DNA from: Membranipora membranacea
Taxonomy: Eukaryota; Bryozoa; Gymnolaemata; Cheilostomatida; Membraniporidae
Reading direction: 5' to 3'
DNA length: 64,000 nt
Assembly (NCBI GenBank): GCA_914767715.1
Contig: OU612067.1
Location: 10,478,001 to 10,542,000 of the forward strand
The notes under the pieces are model-generated. The model ran no database searches. It had not been told where the DNA came from and saw only the letters and a list, made by a program, of their open reading frames with translations. Positions 26,986 to 36,980 of this stretch are shown piece by piece. Both the position numbers and the translations under genes were made by a program. Position 1 is the first letter of the stretch; each line of letters begins with the position of its first letter.

Positions 26986-28332
26986 GGTTATGATACCAGT
27001 GTCGACCGATTTGGACATTTTATATACTGTTGGAAAGCTGCTTAGCTACTGATCGCTAATAGCTCATCAAAAACGTGATTGGATGATAATGCGTCATTTT
27101 TTCGGAGAAATAAGACCGAAAAGGCTGTTTTTAGCAAAGTGGATGGCTGAGTTAAATTAATTGCTAGAAATTTCAAAGTAGGTTATATTTAATCTTAGAG
27201 ACATAGTTCATCCTAATTTTTGGTTGAAACAAATATTTGATGCGCCCAAAGTGGCTTTTTACCTCACGTCATAATGCTTGTGGATATTTGAATTTGATGA
27301 TTTAATGCGAAATTTTAAGCAGCCATTTGAGACAGTTCAAATAAATGAGAGCCAAATAATTTGCTGTATTTCACTGGATTGATGTTTAAATGACACACAC
27401 CCAAAATTTCAGCAGTATGAACATTTTATCAAGATCAGCATAAACTATCAAAGGAAGATACATTTTGCGTCATTTTTCTATAACGTCAAACATGCTGTCA
27501 AAAGGACTAGCACTCAGGCCAGACAATTTTTTTTTAATATTCTCACATACAAAGCCGCTTTGATTATGCATAGTGCAAACAGGAAATGCCAACAGAATAT
27601 GGCACTACGTGTCAGTTTTCCCCGAATTGCGCAACACAGAATGCCCAAAAACACCTTAAAAAGCCCCTTAAATTGGCTGTTTTGGGCATTCTGTTGCGCA
27701 CAATTTGGAGAAAACTAATATGTAGTGCCATATTCTGTTTTCATTTCCTGCTTTTACTATGCTTGGCCAAAGCGGCTTCGTATGTGAGAATTTTCAAAAA
27801 AAATTTGTCTGACCTCAGTGCTGGACCTTTTGACAGCAAGGGAAAAATGACGCAAAATGTATCTACCTTTGATGGTTTAGGCTGATCTTGATAAATTTTT
27901 CATACTGCTGAATTTTCGGGTGTGTCATTTAAACATCAATTCAGTGAAAAACAGCAAAAAAATTGGCTCTTGTTTAATTGAACAGTCTCAAATCGGCGCT
28001 AAAAATTTCACATTATATCATCAAATTTAAAAAAGTACATGCAATATGACTTGGCGTAAAATGCCACTTTGGGCTCATCAAATATTATTTTCGACCAAAA
28101 TTTAGGATGAACTATGCCTCTTAGAATAAATATAATCTGTTTTGAAATTTCTAGCAATCAAGTTCGCGCAGCCATCCACTTTGCTAAAAACAGCCTTTTC
28201 GGCCTCATTTCTCTGATAAAATGACACAACGTCATCCAATAACACTTTTGATGAGCTATTAACGATCAGTAGCTCCGCAGCTTTCCAGCGGTGTATAAAA
28301 TGTCCAAATCAGTCGACGCTGGTATCATAACT
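26986..28332. mobile_element. TTAA-flanked full-length hairpin element in CUB-1 exon, unit B
   Basis: 1347 bp flanked by TTAA (26982-26985 and 28333-28336). The ends read (A/G)GTTATGATACCAG and its complement. The two halves are imperfect inverted copies of each other along their whole length (arms of about 650 bp), leaving a loop of roughly 30 nt near 27653-27680. A 99-codon frame at 27586-27885 crosses the hairpin centre and is not a gene. Unit A and unit C lack it at this position. It resembles a non-autonomous, TTAA-targeting fold-back or MITE; the piggyBac superfamily is plausible but unproven. Confidence 0.82.
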
Positions 28333-28671
28333 TTAACGTCTTAGACTTTAAGCTTCATGACAATCGGGATTCAAATGGTGACTGCTTTGACTTTTTACAA
28401 ATCAATGATGATGTTAAGTACTGTGAAAACGAATTACCATAGGGGAGAGTAAAACTTAATTAGTGAAAACGGAGAATTCAGTTTCAAGTTCCATACAAGC
28501 ACTATATCTGTGAAAAGAGGATTCAGACCTCAGTAAATTCATATGGGTAGGTTTGCAGCATCAGTCCTATATAAGGGCTGAAAATAATTAAACTAAAGGA
28601 ACATAATTAAACTCTGTCCTGTAGCATTGTAACTAATGATATTTCAGGTCATTAAAAAAACCTTTTTACAG

Positions 28672-28878
28672 AATCAAGCTGCGCGACAGGCAGGCTTCCA
28701 CAAGCTTACAGCCACATTTAGCTCTGTGATAATTCAGAGGACTTCGGTTCAATAGTTTCAGCAGAATGTAGAATTAGAACTCATTCAATCAATGACACCC
28801 TAATCTGTAACAGCATCAGCAGTGAATGGGCTGTGGAAAATAATGGGAAAGGAACCTCTCTATGTTTTCATATTCTTG
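28672..28878 (+). pseudogene. Four-cysteine exon of type II, unit B
   Basis: The 69-codon phase 1-1 exon is still open, with all four cysteines. Substitutions relative to unit A include Pro to His and Ser to Trp. Same AG and GTATGA borders. Domain unknown. Confidence 0.5.
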
Positions 28879-30996
28879 GTATGAATTAGCTTAATATGAC
28901 AGGTCAACTTTTTGACACATCACGCAATACTGACTGTTCCTTGTGCGCTTTGCTCCATACTCATCATTCGCCATGATAGTAAAAGTTATTAAGTATCACC
29001 GGAGTTACTCTCCAACTACTACCCCCAAACCAGGTGTTTCCTAGGGCCGACCGTTATATATTAGGTTTACGTGCTGTCAATTCATCAACCAACATAAAAA
29101 CACTCAGAAAACATTTAGTTTCAGAGTTGCTCTTTTCTTGTTCTATTAATTATGCCATCTTTTTTATGTCATCCAAAACTACCATGTCATCCACCATCAT
29201 GAAAGTCTCTCTTCAGTCTGTATTCCAATCTTCATATATGACTGTATCCGTTTGTTTGCTACTATGAATATGATCACCTTGATAGTTGTCAAAGTCTATC
29301 ACACACCAAAATGATTTCTTGTTTCAGATGCCATTGCAATTCACTACCCTTCACAGAGCCCAAACCAGGAGATAAACGGGAAACAAGGATATGTTATCAG
29401 TCATACAAACTTCCCTGATGACTACACAGCTAACACCAACTCATCTCTGACAATCACAGAATTACAGCCTCGGCAGATAGTACAGGTTAAGTTCCTGGTG
29501 TTTGATCTGTCGTATAACTCTGAATACCCTGGTTGTTATGATGACTCTCTGCTTATATCTGGGTCTACTCATGATAATGAGATAAAATATTGCAGTGACC
29601 CTAGCAGGGAACCTACAATAGATAGATGGTACAATTTCAAAGTTTCAAGCTTAATTCTCACATAAAAATTTACACCAAAAAACAACGCAAACTCTGTCGG
29701 ACCTGGATTCTACTTTCAGTGCCTAGGTTGGTGAAAAAGGCTAAGCAACAAAAAACATTTTAGTTGTTTTGGGTAGCTTCATGATATTAAAGGAGATAGC
29801 AGACCACCACGCAAGTTCGGCAAGTGATATCATATCAAAATTATGGAATGTGGCGGCTTGAGGGTTAATTAGATAGATTTGGTTAATGAACATCAAAACA
29901 TCATAAGCTTTGTATTTCCTTACCTCCCATATAACCACAATAAACAACTACAATTATGTCTGTCTTATATTTTTGGAGCCTGTGACAACAACGTCTACAG
30001 TATACCTCGTACATCTGCTTCAACAGCAACTAAGCCTTCAATGTTCGCAACCAACTGGCAACTGTCAGAATAATAACATCACCTACAGCAACACCCACAA
30101 TAAATGAAATTGGAAGTATTTCACCTGTATGGTCATTTCAAAGTCACAGAACAATTGGACGAGAAACTACACGGCCAAACTTCACATGTTAATGAATTAA
30201 CAGCAAGTTATTTTTCAAACCTGACTGTAAGATTTGAGTATGCTGGGGTTTTTATTATCCATTCATAACTATTATTCAAAAAAAAAGAAATACCAGGATG
30301 TTGTTTCATCTGAAAAACAACAACAGTGTCATGCTGGTTTGATGTTACAGGCCAAAATACTGTCACCAAACATTGTCGTGTAAATCGGCAATACCACACA
30401 TTTGTGGATGAAAGTATGAGTTGTATTCTAGAGACTTACAACTCCAAATCTTGCAGCCTAAGGAAACATGTTGTTAAATTCTGATATCGTGTTGCAGATG
30501 AAAATCCTGTGGGCAGTAATGGTCAAATGCAGCGAGGGAGTAACTCTGTGGATATAGGAGCTTAGCAAGTCTAGTTATCATTATGGCGGTACAATAGCAG
30601 TTCTGATGGTGTTCAAGCAACGTCGGGAGAACGCGAAGTAAGTTCCTGGTCAAGAATAGATTGAATCCACAAAATTATTAAACAGCAACTTTCTTAGGTT
30701 AGGTCATGGCAAGCTGTGCAACCTTACTTTACAAATCTCGACAGATCTTTGCTTGACCCATATCCATTCATGCTGATGGTACATAGCTACTTAATTTTCA
30801 CCAATCATGATAATTTCTTAGACACAAGAATGCAAGAACTGACCATACTACCCTGCTTTGACTCTGACTGTTTCCGCTGCATAGTTTTCATTTCATTTTG
30901 AATGCAATTTGTGATACTATCGCAAATATCTCCTGCAAAAATCTTTATTAATTCTTTGATAGAAGTGCATCAGACCGCAGACCAACTCATGGGTAT

Positions 30997-31306
30997 CATC
31001 ATTATCATCTTTGAAGCGGAGGGAGTTATCCTCTCTTGGGTACAGGTACCGGGACCCGTAGTACCCATGCCCGCCGGAAATCTGGCTACTCTTCATATTG
31101 AAAAGGCAGAGAGGGTTCTTTTTACTGCTTGTTGGGTGTGCAAACACACATTGGACCTCCGGAATTTTTAGTCCCGTTCCGCATTGACCTCGCTCGGATG
31201 AATGGTGTGCCAGTACCAAATCAGAAATAATCGCAGGTGCCAGGAATTGAACCTGGACCTGGACAAAGATCACAAGTCCGCACCCTTAACCATTAGACCA
31301 CTCCTG
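30997..31306 (-). repeat. tRNA-derived SINE, unit B
   Basis: Counterpart of the unit A SINE, with the same 12-bp flanking repeat ACTCATGGGTAT (30985-30996 and 31307-31318), A- and B-box and tail. It was carried along by the segmental duplication. Confidence 0.78.
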
Positions 31307-32371
31307 ACTCATGGGTATACCAATGACACCTCTGCTGAGAACACTCTCCAGGTTTGCATGTTTAGGCATTACCCTCAAATCCAGGTATATTTGTAACTTA
31401 CCTACTCTAAATGGTTTGGTTAATACTTAGAACAAGTATTCTGTCTTCGGCTGTGACAAACCAGACTAATTGATTTGTGTCAAGGTTGCCCGCTTTCATC
31501 AATATCATTTCACCAAAGGAGAGTTCAAATTTTGATTTTTTTTCAAGTATCCACCCACAATTACCCAGAACGTCTGAGTGCCAGTATACTGCTCTTGATA
31601 GATAGCGTCTTATTTTTTCATCATTTATTTCAATCAGGCTTTATATTGGCGTTCCCATCCATTATTTTCTGCACTTCAATGGTTTATAATGTTTCTCATG
31701 GAAATGGTACTATGATATGTCTGAGTCAGTTTGTACCAATCAGGGAGCTGCACTCTCCCAGAATGGAGCACATTACTCTGTACAGGTGTTGGTGAGACAG
31801 ACTCTGACATGGCTGAGCAGGTGGATACAGATGTCGTGTATCACCGAGCTGATGCAGAAATAGAAACCTCTGAGTATACACTAGCGGGGGAGGTAAACCC
31901 TAATGGAACAACAAGAGGTACAAAGGCTAATGGGAAAAACAACGAGATAAGATGCCGAATATCAGTTGGCTGACTCAACAGCTGAGGAGTATGCCAGCAT
32001 TGAATCTATTCACAGGTAGAATTATTACCTAGTTTAGGGGTCATGCTGTCTAGGTTTGGGGACGCAGGTAACCAGATAACCAAGCTTTAATCTTATATAA
32101 TAATATTGTTAAGTTTTTAAAAGCAAATTTTTTCTCTTACAATCCGTCTACAGGCCGACATAAATTGTGGTGTTTGGAAATATTTGCTAGAGATTAGCAC
32201 CTATTTGAGAACTCAAGGAGGTTTAAATATTATCAAAATATATTTTGTTCGACCATTTCAGAGCTGAAGAGGAAAAGACGGTTTGGAAGGAATACTCCTC
32301 TATTCAAGCCATAACTAAGGCTAGAAAGACATGGTTGTAACATCAGAGTTACAGAGCTTGTAGATAATAAA

Positions 32372-33316
32372 CTATACGGTACTTAAGTAATAAACACGAG
32401 TCCTCACTCTGAGACCTGAAATCGCATAAAGTTTAAATACTAAGGTATAAACACATGTTTATCTCCCCTTGCCGAAAGGACAGGTAACTTCTCGAACTTC
32501 TACATATCACATGTATATTTTCATCCTAAGATTTAGTGTTATGAAACTTGCCATAATATTTTGCTATTCATTGATAAGAACTATATTGTTTTACAAATTT
32601 TAAACATTGTACCCTGTACCCATGACTTGATGAAATTAGATATATCCTGGGAATTTTCAAGACCAAAAGAGTTTTATGTAACCAGCTAATACTTGCTATG
32701 GAAAGTTGATTTTACCAAATAGGACTAACTTTGATTCTTTTACTCATTTTAAAGTCTTTTAGCTTGAGAGATATGTGATGATTATTTAAACATTTAATCT
32801 GTGTGAACTAACACGTTCTTTTCTACTCAAGTTGTTACTATCTCGATCAAATAGCAGTGTATCAATCTCACATGCCTAGGTCCAATCAGATAGTCAGAGA
32901 CTAGATCAGTGGAAATATCCACCCACCACATGCATACAGCAGCGAAGCCAGATCAGAATCAGGTCTGCTGTTCCTTTAGATACTAATCTGACCAAAGACG
33001 CTTCACAAGTTCAACTGTGAGATTGTTCCCTGGCCTGGTGGCTGGTACAAACCTGTTATTCCTATTTTTGTAATGTCCATTCAGAGAGATCAGTCAGGTT
33101 AGCTAGGGATACGGGCGTCAAAGAAACCATACATATACATGAACCCTGTTATTTTTTAAGAAGAAGTGGTTTTTTTAAATGACCGTTATGCCCCTCTATC
33201 TAGCAAAGTTGATGGCAGACATTTACAAGGTATGCATGACAAAGCACATGTTCCAGACAGTTCCGCTCACCAAAAATAATGAGAGAAGGGGCTTATAACC
33301 TATGAGTTGACTTCCC
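32372..33316. other. Intergenic region downstream of type II, unit B
   Basis: Collinear with unit A 4127-5071 with few differences. No gene seen. Confidence 0.55.
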
Positions 33317-34079
33317 TTAAAGGATAACGGACACCTTGGAGGTTCTGGACTTTACAGGGGTAAAAAAATATGAAAAAAATGATGAAAAATAGCATTTTTT
33401 TGGATGTAGCACCAGTTTCTGAGTTGGCCACAAACTGAAAACCTGCTGAATACAGCACATTTTAAAATTAAATTGGAAGTTGCCCTCTCAGTCAAGAGCC
33501 AGCTCAGTCATGATTCAAGTCTGAGGGCCAACTTGATAACCATGAATGAGTTTGCCAGCTATTGTGATGCTCTCGCTAATAAATATCAATGTTTGTAAAA
33601 CAAACATTAGATTGTGGTTAGGTAACTATTCCAATTAATCCTACATCAAAGGACCCTATTCAATAGCCCGATCTTCATTGTATAAACTGTAGAACATCAT
33701 TGTATACACCGATCATCATTGCAAACTGGTGTTATTGTTGGTTAGCTAGAATGAACATGCTGACTGCTGAATAACTCGAGGCAAAATCAGCTGAAGGAAA
33801 CAATAGTGGGATGATTATGATGTTTTGAGGTTTACATATTATGAGCTTTGGTATGGGCCACTGTCATGAGCAATGCAGAATGATCTGAGGACCACCGCTT
33901 TATAGTCTCATTTGCCTTGTAAATTTTGGCCTGAACGCACATAAAATTAGTAATGGGACCATCTAGAATTTGCATGCTCTGTCCAGGATTCCCGGCATAC
34001 CCTTGGCCACAAGATCCAGAGTATGGCAATGGACTGCTTTTGTTTACACAAATTTTCCTGCTAAGAAAATACAGGAAAG

Positions 34080-35075
34080 AGCATATTGGACAGAGGAAAA
34101 CTGATAGATATGCTAACGAGGAAGGGTATCAACTATAATCTAGTGCAAATCATCAACAGCTTCCTCACACACCGATACCAATCAGTACGCATCGGCAACA
34201 ATACCAGCCGAACATTACCAGTTATAAATGGAACACCCCAGGGAACATTGCTAGGTCCTGTCTTCTGGCTTTTATATGTGGACAGCCTTGAAGTTGAATG
34301 TGACATAATAAAATACGCAGATGACCTGACATTAACAGGCCTGCCCGCTAAAACACTAAACCAACAACTGGACCCCCAAACCTCTCCAAACCTCTCTAGA
34401 CACAGTATCGACATGGTGCGATGAGTATAATATGGTGGCTAATGCAAAAAAGTCATCTATTATGCATCTGACTAACAAACATGCTCGATACCAATTCCAA
34501 CCACCAACTCTGAAGCTGAATGGAGAACAAATACCACCGACAACTAAGACTAGATTTCTAGGAATCACTATCGATCAGCATCTGTCTTTCGAAGACCATG
34601 TAGACTCGATCCTGAAGAACGTCAGACCGCTAACCTATACCCTTCTTAACCTCAAACGCTCTGGCGTACCTCAACGGTTACTCACGAGGTTCTACCTTAC
34701 ATGTATACGGCCTCGTATGACATATGGAAGCGTAGCCTGGTTCTGCATGATGACCGACCAACAGAAGAAACGAGTAATCCAGCTGGAAAAACTCTCACTG
34801 AAAATTATAGCCCCAGGCTGTGACGAGTAGAGTGAAAGGATAGCCCTGCTAAATATCATACCACTAGACGAATATATTGACTCTATGTGCCATCAACACA
34901 TCGACAAGATCAAGACACCTGGGCACTGCCTGCATCATTTACTACCTCAACCGAGTGCTCACAGACCTAGTAGACATACAACGCGCCTCAACACCAGCTC
35001 ACGAACTGAATTGAGAGGCAACACTTTACTCATGTGTTACAGCAATGCCGGATGTGTAAATTATAAAGTCTAAGG
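34080..35075 (+). pseudogene. Non-LTR reverse transcriptase fragment nested in the TTAA element
   Basis: Contains RT motifs INGTPQGTLLGPVFWLLY and IIKYADDLTL, then in another frame GEQIPPTTKTRFLGITID and the thumb-like LLTRFYLTCIRPRMTYGS. A frameshift lies near 34400 and a stop at 34828. C-terminal similarity continues in a third frame (HCLHHLLPQPSAHR). No endonuclease is present, so it is a 5'-truncated relic. Confidence 0.7.
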
Positions 35076-35222
35076 ATTAATTTTTTTCTGTTTTTTATTT
35101 TCATGCCCAGGTTGCCTTCCTTACTTATATTGTGATGAAACCTCTAAAGGTCGCCTCTAATTTTTAGAAGATGATCATTGGTTCAGTAATAAAGATTATA
35201 TATATTTGTGTCATCGTCATTT

Positions 35223-35417
35223 TTAAATATTGCCATTCTCATAATTAATGTCCTCCTCTGCTGAAAAATAATCTTCTTCACTGTCCTCAGAGTCTGATGG
35301 AATGTTATAGTTAGCAGCCATTTGTTGAGAATTCCGCCCAGCAAGTGTGTGTGGCATAAGTGCGCTCAATTTATGAAATAGAAATGAATCGCCAAACAAA
35401 TTTCTGGTCATAGTCAT
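35223..35417 (-). other. Acidic 64-codon frame in the TTAA element
   Basis: Minus-strand frame whose C-terminal half reads NIPSDSEDSEEDYFSAEEDI. Acidic Ser/Asp/Glu-rich N termini are common in piggyBac-family transposases, and the host element duplicates TTAA, so this may be a transposase N-terminal remnant. No catalytic domain follows. The link is inference from composition only. Confidence 0.35.
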
Positions 35418-35583
35418 CAGTCAGCTGTTTATTTTGTTATGTTTAGTAAATCTGCCCTCACTGGGCTCCACTGAGAAGGCAGAGATCAAAGGGCCAGGCT
35501 TCAAATGTGGTCTCTTTGAACAATCACCCTTTACAATTGCTGTTTGCTATGTACTGTGATGTTGTAACAATGAATGATGTTAT

Positions 35584-35615
35584 ACCAGAGACTATAGATA
35601 TCTATAGTCTCTGGT
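35584..35615. repeat. Perfect 32-bp palindrome
   Basis: Each 16-nt half (ACCAGAGACTATAGAT and its complement) is exact with no spacer. It lies in the right part of the TTAA element in unit B. Confidence 0.85.
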
Positions 35616-36041
35616 TATACCATCATTGACTTTAGAATATTTTTCTATTTTGTCTGTATGCCCATTGAATGAATCACACTTGTGATGGAATGCCCATAAT
35701 GACAACACGTAAAATACATCAACTGCGGTTAAGCGTGCCTTTGTTTACATAGTCATAGTAATCAATGTGAATCATAAACATTTAGATGGGGGTGTGTATT
35801 TGAGAATTCAGGAAATGAGGCTACTGCTCATAAGGGATTTACTAGATGAGTTGTCTTCTCTAAGATCTGTGAGGGGAGACAATATGAGTATATGAGAGTA
35901 TATGAGAAGAATTTTGCTCCCTCAATGGCTTATTCCTTGAAATGAGGCCACAGTCTAATTTAGACCTTTCCAGTGTTATCTTAGTTAGACTAAGAGCTTC
36001 AAAACGATACCAAAACCTCCAAGGTGTCAGTAATCCTTTAA

Positions 36042-36853
36042 CAATGTTTCCATATTTGCCTGTTGACAAGAGTTGTCCCCTTCTTTTTTGGAGGAGACAA
36101 TTCTTTTCTAGAATGCTTAAGAAACATTGAAGATCCACTGGTTAGAGACGGTTTTATAATTGATTGATAATGACCTATATCAATCATTCATGACCTGTAT
36201 GCCCAAAATTTAAAATCACTTGCCTTCCTGCATTGCGAGGTAGCGTTGTAAATATAAAATGTCTATTATTCTGAGCTCCATTTATTTTTTCTGAATAAGA
36301 AATTGTTGTAGGAACAGTTAGAATTGACCCGTCCTTGTAGGCTATCTTAAATAACAACTTCCTCTTCAGTATAAAGTCGTGCGAACTTTTGAACACAATC
36401 ACAGCATGATAACATGTCGGTCCATCCATTCAACGTAAGATAAGTGTGCTGTTTGTGTGATCACAAGGCATGATGACAAATAATGAAATAATGTTTGCTT
36501 CTACAACAATACACACACCATTTCCTCCTTTGCCAATCATTGGCATCAATTGGAAACACTCATTAGTAGAGCAGGGCAGCTTAGGACTCTTTATTCAATA
36601 TTTATCAGTCACGTAAGATTTATACCCTTATTTTATTTAACATGATAATATAGTGTAAAGTAACAAGGTAATCAGCTGGTTTTGATGTTATGACGTTATT
36701 TTCAGTTGAACTGAATTGTATCTTCACCTAGGAGGAAGTATCGCAAATAAATACATGGTAGTGATAACATACAGTTAGCATTCTTAGCTTTCTATCATAG
36801 TGGAAATCAGTGTAAAAATTCCTCCCTTATCATTTATTCGTGATATCTCTCTT
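36042..36853. other. Upstream region of type I, unit B, before the LINE
   Basis: Collinear with unit A 5076-5859. It contains an extra stretch of about 28 bp near 36329-36357 and a deletion near 36505 relative to unit A. No gene seen. Confidence 0.5.
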
Positions 36854-36980
36854 ATATATACTTTTTATTGGCATCAAAAGTCATCTCATTCGAAATGTTT
36901 TGCACTCAGTGCCAGAAAACAATTTTTTTTATAACAAAAAAAGAGAAACAGAAGGGAAATAATATCATCAATGATGTTGG

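Larger units (their letters stand above)
26826..32371 (+). pseudogene. Type II CUB receptor pseudogene, unit B
   Basis: Same layout as in unit A: CUB-1 (26826-26981, then 28337-28546 after an insertion), four-cysteine exon (28672-28878), CUB-2 (29328 to about 29727), stalk (from about 29971), TM remnant (about 30498-30638), tail (to 32015), last exon (32262-32340) and AATAAA at 32366-32371. CUB-1 is split by a 1.35-kb hairpin element, shares the TAG after the KYC cysteine, and has lost 15 nt in frame relative to type I. CUB-2 is open further than in unit A but has a TAA (near 29664). The TM exon is frameshifted with a stop. The tail has lost about 27 bp. No FN2 exon is found upstream. Non-functional. 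Confidence 0.75.
33321..36037. mobile_element. TTAA-bounded DNA transposon, unit B only
   Basis: 2717 bp flanked by TTAA (33317-33320 and 36038-36041). The TIRs are about 30 bp: AGGATAACGGACACCTTGGA on the left, AGGATTACTGACACCTTGGA as the complement of the right. Unit A has the uninterrupted site with one TTAA at 5072-5075. The TTAA duplication is diagnostic of piggyBac-type insertion. It contains a broken LINE RT fragment (34080-35075), an acidic minus-strand frame (35223-35417) and a 32-bp palindrome (35584-35615). No complete transposase, so non-autonomous. Confidence 0.85.

Noticed and set aside
27586-27885. 99-codon ORF with a hydrophobic stretch
   Set aside because: It crosses the loop of the hairpin element, and its two halves are inverted copies of each other.
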